Origin: JAAFHB01 sp963675995
GTDB lineage: Bacteria; Bacteroidota; Bacteroidia; Bacteroidales; Prolixibacteraceae
Length of the DNA stretch: 64,000 nt
Reading direction: 5' to 3'
Assembly (NCBI GenBank): GCA_963675995.2
Contig: CAXXIY010000002.1
Location: forward strand, 2,418,001 to 2,482,000
In this document: piece by piece, positions 35,065 to 45,143 of the stretch
Position numbering within the stretch: position 1 is the stretch's first letter
How the letters are laid out: every line of letters begins with the position of its first letter
Notes under the pieces: generated by a model
The model's input: the letters and a program-made list of their open reading frames with translations, nothing else
Told to the model about the DNA's origin: nothing
The model's database searches: none
Made by a program: the position numbers and the translations under genes

Positions 35065-38000
35065 TTATTTCTTTTTTGATCCCGTTCCAGACGATGGTTG
35101 TGTTTTGACATCTGATTTACCAGATCCGGAATTGTCTTTCGATTCTAAAGTCTGAAGATATTGGGTAGCATCATCAATAATACCATCTCCTTTTTGCTCA
35201 TAGTTTTCAATGATACTTTTAAGCGTATTAGTGGCCTGAAAAAGATCATTTTCCTTTTCATAAACATGGGCAAGCAAAAGGAAACTTTTTGCAAGCCAAT
35301 ACTGGTGTGGAGTGCTCTTTTCAATAAAATCATTCACCTCTTTTTCAGCCTCTTTTAGTTTGTTTTCGGTGTAATAAAATTCGCAAACCCTGTATTTTGC
35401 TTCAGCACCCTCCTGTGATTTTGAATCAGCTGAAAGTTTACGCCACAATGGAAATGCTTTTGCCGGATCGTTCAATTCAACATATGCCTTTGCCGATTTA
35501 AATGAAGCTTCCCGTTCCAATTCGGGTGGGATCTTATCCATACTCCTTAACTTCCAACCAATCTTCGTTACGGCATCAAAATCTTTCAGTTCAAAATTGC
35601 ATCTCATTCGTCCGGCAAGTGATAACAAGGTGTTGTTATTGTTACCCGAAACATTCTCAAGACGTTCGTAATATCCAAGCGCTTTTTTGAAATCACCTGT
35701 TTTGTAGGCAATTTCGGAACCCCTGATCAATGCGTTTTCAGTGAAAATGTTGTTTGGTTGCGACAATATAAAGTCATAGCTAAGAATAGCATCTTCGTAC
35801 TCTTTATCAACGAATTCCAACTCTGCTTTATAAAAATGGACATTGAGTGCAAAACTACCAGTGGGAAAATTTTCGATATATTTTTGAAGCTCGTCTTTCG
35901 CGCGACTATCTTTTGCCATATAAAGCTTCTCTGCAGCATAATAGGTAAGCGAATCCTGCTCATTTTGTGACGGAGTAGCCGAATGACCCAGTTTTTTGGT
36001 ATAGGCGATGTATTCACCGACCTTATTGGTTTCAACAAAATTATTTCTGATTCCAGCAAGGGCCCCTTTGGCCTCAGGACTATTCGGATAGTTTTCGGCT
36101 ACCTGCTTATAATAATCTGTTGATGAATTATAATCATTTTTATTATATGCTAAAAGACCTAATTGTACCAAAGCTTTGGGTTTGTAGGGACTTGCAGGGA
36201 AGTTCGAAATCAAGGACAAATAACTCGCTACAGCTTTGTCGTTCTCCTGCATACGCTCCCACGATTTTCCTGTTTCAAACAAGGCATCATCGAGATAATT
36301 GGATTGGGGAAATTCAGATCTTAGCTGATCTAACTCCCTAATTTTCTGACTATTGTCATTCACTAAACCATGGCAAAATGCTTTTTGAAACAGCGCATAA
36401 TCTGCATCGGATAAACCTGTCTCATAAGCTTTCTGATAGTAGGAGATTGCTTCACTGAACCGGCTTGCTACAAAACTGCAATCCCCCAGCCGGTTGAATG
36501 CATCGGTATAAAGTGGCAAGCTTTTATTGATCTTTCCTTCAGTATATTTCTCAAACCACGGTTTTGCCAGTTCATATTCTTCTTTATTGAATAAGGTATA
36601 TCCGATATTATAATTTGAAATGGGGTACTCCTTTAATTTGACAGCCCCGGGAACATGCTGGAATTTTTTATAATCGTCAAAGGCTTCATCGCTCTTCCCC
36701 AAACGAAAATTCGCATCTCCCCGCCAGTAATAAGCCAGCGCGCTCAGATCATTATTCCGGTCACCAAACTCTAATGATTTACTAAACAACTGTATAGCTT
36801 CAGCGAATTTTAAATCCCTAAAAAATTCAACGCCTCTGTTAAAGGCAACTTTCTGATATGCTTTTTTGATTGAGGGACTTTTAACCTTAATTTTATCGAG
36901 TGATACAAGTGCATCCTTATAGTTTCGGGTAGTCATAAATACTTTACCCAGATAGTCGTAAGCAGCTGCATTATTTTCAGAGTTAGGAAATTCGGAAATA
37001 TATCTGTCAAATGCTTTAATCGCCTCATTAAATGGAGAATAATTAAGCTCATAAGTAATTTTGGCATATTGAAAAAGAGCATCTTCCCTAATTTTAGGAT
37101 CAAATTTTAAATTGGAGGCATTCTGAAACGCCATCATCGCTCTCTGCTTATCGCCATTTTTAATGTAAAGATCAGCCAGTTCGTAATAGGCATTTTGTGA
37201 AAGGGCATCTTTCCCCTTAACGGCTTTCTCCATATTCTGAATCGCCCGGTCCACTTCTCCAGCCTTACTGTAACAATAACCCGCTACGTAGTACTGCAGA
37301 GGAGTAATATCCTTGCTTTTCAAATAGATAGCGATATAAGGCAGAGCTTTGTCATATTTCTTTAATTGATAATACGATACACCAAGAACCTTCGACAACT
37401 CCATCTTTCTTTGGTCGTTTGCCTGATTCATCAATTTCACCCCTATTTCGACAACCTTTGAATATTTTTCCTGGGCAAAATAGATTTGAGCCTTATAAAA
37501 AGGGATAATGGCTGCATACTGGGCTGAATTTTCAATTTTGTCAAACTCATTAAGTGCCACGTCATATTTCCCTTCAAGATAACTGATATGCGCCCAATAA
37601 TACTTTGATGCATCTGACAGCTTACCAGGCTTATCCTTCAACTCGGCAAATAAGACTTTTGCAATATCTTTATTGCCAGCTTCCAAATTACAGAAACCAG
37701 ATTTAAAGCAATATTCATCCAATTCCTTGCCCGATAAAGCATAACGGTCAATCTTTTTAAATGCCAATAGTGCCTGCTTATAATGTTTTTGATTAAAATC
37801 GGCATTCCCCAGCCTAAACCAGGCATTGTTAATTCTTGGGGATTCAGCATTGTCAGCAATAAAAGCCTCCACCATTTTCCGGCCATTTGGATTTCCCATT
37901 TCAAGATAACAGACAGGGATATGATAATTAGCCTCCTCAGCAAAAACAGAGGCTGGCTCAGCAATATCCTGCAGTTTCTGAAACTCAAAAATCGCCGCTC

Positions 38001-38145
38001 CATACTTTTCGGCATTGAATAATTCCATCGACATTCTTAAAATCTCTTTACAACTCTGAGGCGCAGACAAAGGTTGCGCATGCAATGGAAAAGTGTAAAA
38101 GAAGAAAATCGCGAATACCTTTATTAACTGGCTTTTAATTTTCAT
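35065..38145 (-). CDS. Large periplasmic TPR protein
   Basis: From the ATG at 38143-38145 this gives 1,026 residues; a frame reaching 38190 would put 15 residues before the signal peptide (MKIKSQLIKVFAIFFFYTFPLHAQ). Almost the whole mature chain is TPR repeats of the YbgF/BamD-like sort (for example GNADFNQKHYKQALLAFKKID, FNRLGDCSFVASRFSEAISYYQKAYETG, ALFETGKSWERMQENDKAVASYLSLI). The C-terminus is a Lys/Ser tail (SSGTGSKKK). It lies directly upstream of, and is coupled to, the barrel gene, which suggests that the TPR protein works at the inner face of that barrel. Its repeats are diverged, unlike those of the giant protein at 10710. Confidence 0.85.
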   Translation of the reverse strand: MKIKSQLIKVFAIFFFYTFPLHAQPLSAPQSCKEILRMSMELFNAEKYGAAIFEFQKLQDIAEPASVFAEEANYHIPVCYLEMGNPNGRKMVEAFIADNAESPRINNAWFRLGNADFNQKHYKQALLAFKKIDRYALSGKELDEYCFKSGFCNLEAGNKDIAKVLFAELKDKPGKLSDASKYYWAHISYLEGKYDVALNEFDKIENSAQYAAIIPFYKAQIYFAQEKYSKVVEIGVKLMNQANDQRKMELSKVLGVSYYQLKKYDKALPYIAIYLKSKDITPLQYYVAGYCYSKAGEVDRAIQNMEKAVKGKDALSQNAYYELADLYIKNGDKQRAMMAFQNASNLKFDPKIREDALFQYAKITYELNYSPFNEAIKAFDRYISEFPNSENNAAAYDYLGKVFMTTRNYKDALVSLDKIKVKSPSIKKAYQKVAFNRGVEFFRDLKFAEAIQLFSKSLEFGDRNNDLSALAYYWRGDANFRLGKSDEAFDDYKKFQHVPGAVKLKEYPISNYNIGYTLFNKEEYELAKPWFEKYTEGKINKSLPLYTDAFNRLGDCSFVASRFSEAISYYQKAYETGLSDADYALFQKAFCHGLVNDNSQKIRELDQLRSEFPQSNYLDDALFETGKSWERMQENDKAVASYLSLISNFPASPYKPKALVQLGLLAYNKNDYNSSTDYYKQVAENYPNSPEAKGALAGIRNNFVETNKVGEYIAYTKKLGHSATPSQNEQDSLTYYAAEKLYMAKDSRAKDELQKYIENFPTGSFALNVHFYKAELEFVDKEYEDAILSYDFILSQPNNIFTENALIRGSEIAYKTGDFKKALGYYERLENVSGNNNNTLLSLAGRMRCNFELKDFDAVTKIGWKLRSMDKIPPELEREASFKSAKAYVELNDPAKAFPLWRKLSADSKSQEGAEAKYRVCEFYYTENKLKEAEKEVNDFIEKSTPHQYWLAKSFLLLAHVYEKENDLFQATNTLKSIIENYEQKGDGIIDDATQYLQTLESKDNSGSGKSDVKTQPSSGTGSKKK

Positions 38146-38249
38146 TTTTTTAATTTCAATTTCCTTAAATTTAAATATGCAAATAAGCAAAATTTCTGAT
38201 AACCCATAGCAATACCTGGGATGGGTTTAGTAAAATCGTTTAAAATAAT

Positions 38250-38257
38250 TAGTTTTG
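38250..38257 (+). promoter_or_regulatory. -7 box upstream of ftsE
   Basis: TAGTTTTG is an exact TAnnTTTG match, 49 bp upstream of the GTG start, with TTTAG at about 38226 as a weak -33 candidate. Confidence 0.45.
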
Positions 38258-38306
38258 CACACATGAGGTTTTACAAATATAGACTTTTATAAAAACTTTC
38301 CGAATC

Positions 38307-39065
38307 GTGGAGCCAATCATTGAATTAAAAGACGCTGACATTTATCAACGCGAAACATTGGTATTAAAAAATATCAATTTGTCCATAAATAAAGGGGAAT
38401 TTCTGTATATTATTGGAAAGGTGGGAAGTGGAAAATCGAGTTTGTTGAAAACTTTTTACAATGAACTGCCGCTCATTAACGGAACTGGTTCCGTATGCGG
38501 ATATCGTCTCGAGAAAATTCGTCCAAGAGAGGTTCCTTTTCTGAGGCGGAGACTTGGCATAATTTTCCAGGATTTTCAGCTTTTGACCGACCGGACAGTC
38601 AACAAAAACTTTGAATTCGTGTTAAAGGCAACAGGTTGGCACAACGAAAAGGCGATAAAAGAACGTATTGGAGAGGTCCTTTCAATTGTCGATATGGGTC
38701 ATTCCGGTTCCAGGATGCCCCATCAGCTTTCCGGGGGAGAACAACAAAGAGTTGTAATTGCCAGGGCATTGTTGAATGATCCGGAGATCATTTTAGCTGA
38801 TGAACCAACAGGGAACCTTGATCCTGAGACCTCGGAGGCATTATTGCAGGTTTTTATGGAGATTTACAAAGAAGGAAAGACTATCGTGATGGCGACACAC
38901 GATTACCCGATTATTCAAAAGTTTCCGGCCCGCAAAATTATCTGTGAAGCTGAAGGGATCAAAGAGATGCCAGATGATACCCCAATTATCGATTTCGAAT
39001 CATTACTCGATGACGATTCCGAACCATCAGAAGAGTTTAAAACAGATGATCAAACCATCGAATAA
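38307..39065 (+). CDS. ftsE: FtsE-type ABC ATPase
   Basis: The 252-residue ATPase couples to FtsX to control peptidoglycan hydrolases at division. It has Walker A GKVGSGKSS (about 37-45), Q-loop IIFQDFQLLTDRTV, signature LSGGEQQRVVIARALL (about 139-154), Walker B IILADEPTGNLD and the H-loop His in MATHDYP. The LTDRTV sequence after the Q-loop is the FtsE form. A C-terminal acidic extension of about 40 residues (LLDDDSEPSEEF) is longer than in E. coli FtsE (222). The start is a GTG, as no ATG lies in the conserved region. ftsX is not adjacent; murB follows after 51 bp. Confidence 0.9.
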   Translation: MEPIIELKDADIYQRETLVLKNINLSINKGEFLYIIGKVGSGKSSLLKTFYNELPLINGTGSVCGYRLEKIRPREVPFLRRRLGIIFQDFQLLTDRTVNKNFEFVLKATGWHNEKAIKERIGEVLSIVDMGHSGSRMPHQLSGGEQQRVVIARALLNDPEIILADEPTGNLDPETSEALLQVFMEIYKEGKTIVMATHDYPIIQKFPARKIICEAEGIKEMPDDTPIIDFESLLDDDSEPSEEFKTDDQTIE

Positions 39066-39116
39066 TTCTCCAATCAGACAAATTTACTGTTTGGTATTCT
39101 GAAAAACAGGATTGAT

Positions 39117-40148
39117 ATGTACCATTTAACCAATAACTTTTCACTCCGGGATTGTAATACGTTTGGGATTTCGGCTTCTGCAAAATACTATTTGACAGTT
39201 GATTCAGCAGAAGACCTGATCCGGTTTTTCGACGAAAACAATTTTACCGCGGATGAGAAAACTCTATTTCTTGGAAAAGGAAGTAATTTACTGTTCATCA
39301 ACGACTTTAATGGTCTTATTATTCATCCGGAAATGGATGGTATTCGACTAATCAATGAAAATAAATACTTTGTTGAAGTTGAAGCAGGCGCGGGAGTGAA
39401 GTGGGATCAAATGGTTGCCTGGGGTGTGGAAAGAGGTTGGAGCGGCCTCGAAAACCTCTCTTTGATCCCCGGAAATGTTGGTGCTGTTCCGGTGCAGAAT
39501 ATTGGAGCTTATGGTGTGGAAGTGGCCTCGGTCATATCAGAAGTAAGAGGCATCGATCTGTTATCGCTTGAAAAGAAAAACTTTAGTCGGGAAGAATGTG
39601 AATTTGGCTATAGAACCAGCTTGTTTAAAGAGAAGTTAAGTGACCGGTTTATGGTAACCTCCGTCATCTTTCGGCTCTCTAAACGCCCATGTTTTCAAAT
39701 CAATTACGATGGATTAAAAGAAAAAGTGCACCAGTATGGACCGATTGATCTCTACAATATCCGTAAGGCCATTATCGCTATCCGTGAATCCAAACTTCCT
39801 GATCCTTCTACTATTGGCAATGCAGGAAGTTTTTTTAAGAATCCGATAGTTACAGAAACAGAAGCCTTAGCATTGAAGAGTTTACATCCAAGGATTCCTA
39901 TGTATCCTGCCGGACCAGGAATTGTAAAGATTGCCGCAGGATGGTTAATTGAGAATGCCGGGTGGAAAGGTAAATCTGTTGGGAATGCCGCCATTCATAG
40001 TAAGCAGGCGCTGGTAATAATTAATAAAGGGGGAGCGACGGGTAAGGAGATCTTTAGATTATCAGAACTGGTAGCAGAAGATGTTTTACAGAAATTTAAC
40101 ATTGTACTTGAGCGGGAGGTACAGGTTATTGGCGAATTGGAAGGATAG
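39117..40148 (+). CDS. murB: UDP-N-acetylenolpyruvoylglucosamine reductase
   Basis: MurB makes UDP-N-acetylmuramate from enolpyruvyl-UDP-GlcNAc with FAD and NADPH, in the cytosol. The 343-residue protein is of the type I (E. coli-like) MurB form: N-terminal NNFSLRDCNTFGISASAKYY, FAD-binding LFLGKGSNLLFINDFNGLIIH, GLENLSLIPGNVGAVPVQNIGAYGVEV (about 106-133), the ECEFGYRTSLFK block with Tyr and Arg, the catalytic Ser in IGNAGSFFKNP and C-terminal AGWLIENAGWKGKSVGNAAIHSKQALVI. It follows ftsE in the same direction and is convergent with mltG. Confidence 0.97.
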   Translation: MYHLTNNFSLRDCNTFGISASAKYYLTVDSAEDLIRFFDENNFTADEKTLFLGKGSNLLFINDFNGLIIHPEMDGIRLINENKYFVEVEAGAGVKWDQMVAWGVERGWSGLENLSLIPGNVGAVPVQNIGAYGVEVASVISEVRGIDLLSLEKKNFSREECEFGYRTSLFKEKLSDRFMVTSVIFRLSKRPCFQINYDGLKEKVHQYGPIDLYNIRKAIIAIRESKLPDPSTIGNAGSFFKNPIVTETEALALKSLHPRIPMYPAGPGIVKIAAGWLIENAGWKGKSVGNAAIHSKQALVIINKGGATGKEIFRLSELVAEDVLQKFNIVLEREVQVIGELEG

Positions 40149-40254
40149 TTGCTAAGTTCGGTTATCTATGGTGTTCCTATGATTACATGCTCCGTTCAGT
40201 GGTTGAATCATTTCATGGTTTAGTCGTTCGGTCGTTTATTCGTAAATCCCACGT

Positions 40255-41316
40255 TCATTTCCAGATCTTGATCTTATTCAATGCATTCTGGTATTTAACA
40301 GCATTACGGTTATGCTCCACAAGTGATTGTGCAAAATTGTGATATCCCGAAAAATCTTCCTTTGCGCAGAAATACATATAGTTATGGTGTTCTGCATTTA
40401 AAACAGCTTCGACGCTTGCGATATCGGGAAAGTTAATCGGACCAGGAGGTAATCCTGCATGTTTATAGGTATTGTAAGGTGACTCAACTACCAGATATTC
40501 AGTTAATACCCGTTTAATCTGGAAATTACCAAGGGCATATTTAATGGTGGGATCAGCTTGAAGCAGCCATCCTCGTTTCAGCCGGTTGATATAGACACCT
40601 GCAATTCTTGGTCTTTCATCATTTTTATTGGATTCCTCCTGAACGATGGAGGCAATTGTGACGACCTGAACCGGAGAAAGCCCTAAGTCTTCAGCCTTCT
40701 TTTTCCGTGTAACATTCCAGAAATGGTCATATTCCCACTTCATCCTGTCGACAAATTTTGCAGGTGAAGTATTCCAGTAAAGTTCATAAGTATTTGGGAT
40801 AAAGAGCATAGGGAATGACTCGTGGGTGAATCCAAGTTCTGAAGCCAGTTTATCATTGTTCAATATACCAAGAAAAGCTCCTGAATCAGCTTCGAGGTAA
40901 TGGGACAACCGGGCTGCAAGCTCCTCCCTGAACCTGATATTATTAAATGTAACCCTTACCGGAGTCTGCACTCCCGATCGAAGCAGATCAATTAACTGAT
41001 TATTATTCCATCCCCGTTTTAACTGATAAACACCTGGTTGAACGCGGTTCACATAGTTCTTCCTGGCGGCAACCCATTTAAAAGAGGAACTATTAATCAA
41101 ATATTCTCCGCGACCAAGGGAGTCCAGCACCTGCTGGAAAACAGAACCCGTGGCGATATACAACAATCCGGATTTCTTTACATTATCCTGAAATACAGCT
41201 CTATAAATGCTATTGGTTAAAACTACCACAGTGATCACTGCAATACCTACCATCACAATAACCCATTTAACTGGTCGGGAATAAGCCCTCCATCTTTTAC
41301 TGATATTTAATTCCAT
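40255..41316 (-). CDS. mltG: Endolytic murein transglycosylase MltG
   Basis: MltG cuts nascent glycan strands at the inner membrane and sets their length. The 353-residue protein has one N-terminal membrane helix (about 18-36, WVIVMVGIAVITVVVL), a LysM-like region (GVYQLKRGWNNNQLIDLLRSG) and the YceG domain with catalytic Glu in IASIVQEESNKNDERPRIAGVYINRL (Glu228), followed by LQADPTIKYALG and SPYNTYKHAGLPPGPINFPDIASVEAVLNA. The ATG at 41314-41316 is used; an upstream in-frame TTG adds three residues. No yqgF, tmk or holB, its neighbours in other phyla, is present. Confidence 0.95.
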   Translation of the reverse strand: MELNISKRWRAYSRPVKWVIVMVGIAVITVVVLTNSIYRAVFQDNVKKSGLLYIATGSVFQQVLDSLGRGEYLINSSSFKWVAARKNYVNRVQPGVYQLKRGWNNNQLIDLLRSGVQTPVRVTFNNIRFREELAARLSHYLEADSGAFLGILNNDKLASELGFTHESFPMLFIPNTYELYWNTSPAKFVDRMKWEYDHFWNVTRKKKAEDLGLSPVQVVTIASIVQEESNKNDERPRIAGVYINRLKRGWLLQADPTIKYALGNFQIKRVLTEYLVVESPYNTYKHAGLPPGPINFPDIASVEAVLNAEHHNYMYFCAKEDFSGYHNFAQSLVEHNRNAVKYQNALNKIKIWK

Positions 41317-41450
41317 CGATAACAAAACAATTTATTTTATAGAAAAAATGGGTAAATCAATCCGGTGGCGAAAATACAAAATTTGACGAATTGTGTTGAT
41401 CAGTTCTCTCTTGCCATCCACTCTTCTATATTCAAGTGCCAAATTATTTG

Positions 41451-41458
41451 TATTTTTG
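41451..41458 (+). promoter_or_regulatory. -7 box of the flavodiiron gene
   Basis: TATTTTTG is an exact TAnnTTTG match, 43 bp before the ATG. No clear TTG lies at the -33 position. Confidence 0.4.
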
Positions 41459-41501
41459 TAGCATCAAAATGTTAAATAACCATTGATTCAAAATTAGTCA
41501 A

Positions 41502-42728
41502 ATGCATCAGATAAAGCTTGCCGATAATGTTTATTTTCTAGGGTTCAATGACCGCAGGACCGCCTTGTTCGAGAACATATGGCCCATCCCAAATGGAATC
41601 TCTTACAATTCATATTTAATTGATGATGAGAAAATTGCCATAATTGACACAGCCGAAAGGCAGTTTATTGAGGATTACCTTGACAAAATTCAGGCCATTA
41701 TCGGGGATCGAAAAATCGACTACCTGATAATCAACCACATGGAGCCAGATCACTCGGGCGCTTTGAAATCAATCAGAAGCAGATATCCTGAAATCACGTT
41801 GGTCGGGAATAAAAAAACCTTCGGAATTATTGAAAGTTTCGGTATTGATCCCGGAAAGGTACTCCTGGTTCATGATAATGACACACTATCCCTTGGGAAA
41901 ACTCAGCTTCAGTTTCAGACAATTCCGATGGTACATTGGCCGGAAACGATGATCACCTATGACGAGAACAATAAGATTCTCTTTTCCGGTGATGCTTTCG
42001 GGAGTTATGGCACACTCGATGGTGGTGTTTTTGATGACGAAATCAACCTCGATTTTTACGAAGTAGATGTGATGAGATATTTTACCAACATTGTTGGCAA
42101 ATATTGTGCTCATACGCAACGAGCCATGAAAAAACTTTCCGGACTTGAAATAAAAATGATCGCCTCTACCCATGGACCGGTATGGAGAACTGATTTAAAC
42201 TGGGTTCTCAGCAGATATACGAAATGGAGTACTTATGATATGGAGCAGGGTGTGGTGATCGTTTATGGCTCGATGTATGGAAATACACAAAAGATGGCTG
42301 AGGTGATTGCCCGGCAACTGAGTGAACGAGGGATAAAAAACATCAGGGTTTATGACTCCTCCAAGACCCATTCATCCTATATCATTAACGACATTTTTAA
42401 ATACAAAGGATTTATTGTTGGGAGCTGTGCCTATAATAATGCGCTGTTTCCCAACGTCGAGACTTTGCTTGCCACCATTGAGCACATGGCTCCCAAAGAG
42501 CATTATCTTGGAATATTCGGCAACTTTTTATGGAACGGCGGAGGTGTTCACAACCTCAAAAAATTTGCGGACATGATCAAGTGGGAGTTGGTTTACGATC
42601 CCGTGGAAGAGAAAGGATCGTTGAAAGAGGATAAGTTCAGGATGTGCATTGAAATGGCCGACGCAATGGCTGATAAATTGTTGCAGGAATCGATAATGTC
42701 TGAACCCAAAAACGATGCCTGTCATTGA
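41502..42728 (+). CDS. Flavodiiron protein (FprA family)
   Basis: The 408-residue cytosolic enzyme reduces oxygen to water and/or nitric oxide to nitrous oxide. The N-terminal metallo-beta-lactamase-like domain (about 1-245) carries the diiron ligands: His79, Glu81, Asp83 and His84 in NHMEPDHSG, His in MVHWPETM, Asp in FSGDAFGSYG and His in STHGPVWR. The C-terminal flavodoxin domain (about 253-400) has the FMN loop IVYGSMYGNTQKMAEVIA. No rubredoxin or NADH-oxidase domain is fused, so it is a class A protein needing a separate electron donor. It suits an anaerobe or microaerophile exposed to oxygen. It is monocistronic with its own promoter. Confidence 0.95.
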   Translation: MHQIKLADNVYFLGFNDRRTALFENIWPIPNGISYNSYLIDDEKIAIIDTAERQFIEDYLDKIQAIIGDRKIDYLIINHMEPDHSGALKSIRSRYPEITLVGNKKTFGIIESFGIDPGKVLLVHDNDTLSLGKTQLQFQTIPMVHWPETMITYDENNKILFSGDAFGSYGTLDGGVFDDEINLDFYEVDVMRYFTNIVGKYCAHTQRAMKKLSGLEIKMIASTHGPVWRTDLNWVLSRYTKWSTYDMEQGVVIVYGSMYGNTQKMAEVIARQLSERGIKNIRVYDSSKTHSSYIINDIFKYKGFIVGSCAYNNALFPNVETLLATIEHMAPKEHYLGIFGNFLWNGGGVHNLKKFADMIKWELVYDPVEEKGSLKEDKFRMCIEMADAMADKLLQESIMSEPKNDACH

Positions 42729-42842
42729 TAATTTGACAAATATTTTAGAAATAATTGTTCCCATTTACCAAAAACGGACTTGCAGACAAGCAGGTCTGTT
42801 TTTATTAATTCAATAAAATTATTCCATTTCCCAATTTTGGTG

Positions 42843-42850
42843 TATGTTTG
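42843..42850 (+). promoter_or_regulatory. -7 box upstream of the DedA gene
   Basis: TATGTTTG is an exact TAnnTTTG match, 65 bp before the ATG. The -33 region shows no TTG. Confidence 0.4.
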
Positions 42851-42915
42851 CGAAAACTGATCAGTTCTCATTATTGTTCGTTTTGAATATTTGATTCCCT
42901 GTAATCCACTATCGA

Positions 42916-43569
42916 ATGAATGAATTATTTGAAATCGTTTTACATACCGATGTTGCATTAATGCGGATTGTTTCAGCTAATGTGACTGAAGCTTATGTCA
43001 TCCTTTTCCTGATCATTTTCAGCGAAACAGGATTGCTTTTCTTCCCTTTTCTTCCGGGAGATGGTTTGCTTTTTTCAGCTGGTGTGATCTCAGCCTCGAC
43101 AGATCTGAATATCGTTTGGCTGGTTCCAATTCTCGTACTCGCGGCTATTTTGGGAAATCTGACCAATTATCTTGTCGGAGCTTACTTCGGGAAAAATCTG
43201 GAACGAAGTAATAATCGTTTTGTGACAGGTCATCTGATGAAATATATTATTCAAACGCGCCATTTCTACGAAAAACATGGTGGCAAATCGATCGTCATTG
43301 GTCGGTTCTTTCCGGTAATCAGAACCTATATCCCATTTATGGCCGGTCTCTCGGGGTTTAAATACCATATTTTCTTCGTTTTTACCATCATCGGATCTGT
43401 ACTCTGGGTCCCCCTCTTCACCCTGACTGGCTATTTTATAGGTGAAAATCCATGGGTAAAAGATAATTATCTACTTATCTTCCTCGGATTGATCATTGTT
43501 ACACTCTTACCTTTCTTTTACAATGTTGTCCGGCTTTTATTTGCCAGAATCGCAAATAACAAAAAGTGA
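42916..43569 (+). CDS. DedA family membrane protein
   Basis: The 217-residue polytopic protein belongs to the DedA (SNARE-associated/VTT) family, members of which act as undecaprenyl-phosphate or phospholipid flippases. Diagnostic blocks are FSETGLLFFPFLPGDGLLFSAG (about 35-56, with the conserved Glu and the FLPGD motif), NLTNYLVGAYFGKNL, and the amphipathic GRFFPVIRTYIPFMAGLSGFKYHIFF block with its essential Arg residues. Several DedA paralogues usually coexist in one genome, so the substrate cannot be assigned. It has its own -7 box and is followed by rmuC after 82 bp. Confidence 0.9.
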   Translation: MNELFEIVLHTDVALMRIVSANVTEAYVILFLIIFSETGLLFFPFLPGDGLLFSAGVISASTDLNIVWLVPILVLAAILGNLTNYLVGAYFGKNLERSNNRFVTGHLMKYIIQTRHFYEKHGGKSIVIGRFFPVIRTYIPFMAGLSGFKYHIFFVFTIIGSVLWVPLFTLTGYFIGENPWVKDNYLLIFLGLIIVTLLPFFYNVVRLLFARIANNKK

Positions 43570-43651
43570 TCAAGCGGAATTGAGTAAATAAAATCCATTT
43601 TGGTTAATTTAGCACCTGGGAACTTATCACACCCTAAAAAATATTCAAACA

Positions 43652-45010
43652 ATGGAAATTCTCATATTAGGCATACTGATTGCAATAAATCTGTTAATCA
43701 CCATTTTATTTTATTTGAAAAATAGGAACAGCCGTTCTCCCCTTTCTGTTCGGTTAGATAATCTGGAAAGAAGTCTGATTAAAATTGAAGCTGGATTTCG
43801 GGAGGATTTCAGGATCAATCGCGAAGAAAACTCCTCCATCGCTAAGGAAAACAGAACGGAACTGAATAATACACTTAAAGAGTTCAGAAGAGAACTTGCC
43901 GATACCATCAAAGAGATTAACACGCAGTCGAGGAATGACACCAACGTTATGCGAGACACATTAATTAGCTCATTTAAGGGATTTCAGGATAATTTCGATA
44001 AAAATGTGAATTCATTTAACCAGCTTCAGCGTGAAAAATTCTCCCTTCTTGGTGAGGAGCAGAAAAAAATGGTCGACAGCACAGAGAAACGTCTCGAAGA
44101 GATACGGGCCACTGTTGATGAAAAGCTTCAGAAAACACTTAACGAAAGGCTTGGACAATCGTTCGAGTTAGTTGTCAGACAATTGGAGAATGTTCAGAAA
44201 GGATTGGGCGAAATGCAAACTCTGGCCCAGGATGTAGGTGGACTAAAAAGGGTGCTGAGCAATGTGAAGATGCGGGGAAGTATTGGGGAGGTTCAACTGG
44301 CGATGTTGCTTGAACAAATTCTGGCACCTGGTCAGTACGAAGCAAATGTAAAAACCAAAACAGGAAGTGCCGATGTGGTTGAATTTGCGATTAAACTACC
44401 GGGTCGCGATGATCAGAATACTGTGGTCTGGTTACCGGTTGATGCCAAGTTTCCCAAAGATATTTACGAGCAACTTCAAACCGCTCACGATACTGGTGAC
44501 CAGATAAAAATTGAAGCTGCACATAAGTTGCTGGAACAAACTATTAAAAAGATGGCTAAAGATATTCATGATAAGTATATTGATCCGCCAAATACGACCG
44601 ATTTCGGAATTATGTTTCTTCCTTTTGAAGGAATATATGCTGAAGTTGTAAGGAGAGCCTCGCTGCTCGACGATTTGCAACGCAATTATAAAATAGTTGT
44701 TACCGGACCGACTACTCTTGCAGCTATTCTTAATAGTCTTCAGATGGGATTTAAAACACTGGCAATACAGCAGCGTAGCGGAGAGGTATGGAAGATTCTG
44801 GGCGCCGTTAAAAAAGAGTTTGAACTGTTCGGCGGTCTGGTGGAGAAGGCCCAGGGAAATATTCAGACCGGACTTAATCAACTGGATGATGTTCTGGGTA
44901 AAAGAACCCGTGCCATTCAGCGTAAATTAAAGAATGTTGAAGTGTTGGACCCCATCGCGACAAATTTGATCCTATCCGATTTGGGAGATGAAGAGCTTAA
45001 TGAAGATTAG
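43652..45010 (+). CDS. rmuC: DNA recombination protein RmuC
   Basis: The 452-residue protein has an N-terminal hydrophobic anchor (ILILGILIAINLLITILFYL, about 3-22), a long coiled coil rich in Glu, Arg and Asn (about 30-190), and the RmuC nuclease-like domain (about 190-410) with MRGSIGEVQLAMLLEQIL, the VWLPVDAKFPKDIYEQL motif (Asp-x-Lys of a PD-(D/E)xK-like site), FGIMFLPFEGIYAEVVRR and VTGPTTLAAILNSLQMGF. RmuC limits inversions at short inverted repeats in E. coli and contributes to phage defence in some hosts. A low-complexity acidic tail ends the chain. It stands alone. Confidence 0.93.
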   Translation: MEILILGILIAINLLITILFYLKNRNSRSPLSVRLDNLERSLIKIEAGFREDFRINREENSSIAKENRTELNNTLKEFRRELADTIKEINTQSRNDTNVMRDTLISSFKGFQDNFDKNVNSFNQLQREKFSLLGEEQKKMVDSTEKRLEEIRATVDEKLQKTLNERLGQSFELVVRQLENVQKGLGEMQTLAQDVGGLKRVLSNVKMRGSIGEVQLAMLLEQILAPGQYEANVKTKTGSADVVEFAIKLPGRDDQNTVVWLPVDAKFPKDIYEQLQTAHDTGDQIKIEAAHKLLEQTIKKMAKDIHDKYIDPPNTTDFGIMFLPFEGIYAEVVRRASLLDDLQRNYKIVVTGPTTLAAILNSLQMGFKTLAIQQRSGEVWKILGAVKKEFELFGGLVEKAQGNIQTGLNQLDDVLGKRTRAIQRKLKNVEVLDPIATNLILSDLGDEELNED

Positions 45011-45143
45011 AATTTTAGATTCGCTAAGTTACAAATCCAACGCTTTTCAAATTTTTTGCTGGATTTGGTCAACTGATCACAAGGTGATCTTCTCAAATTA
45101 TTCAATATCTTTAAGCACAATTAAAATTTGAAGTTTAAATTAG

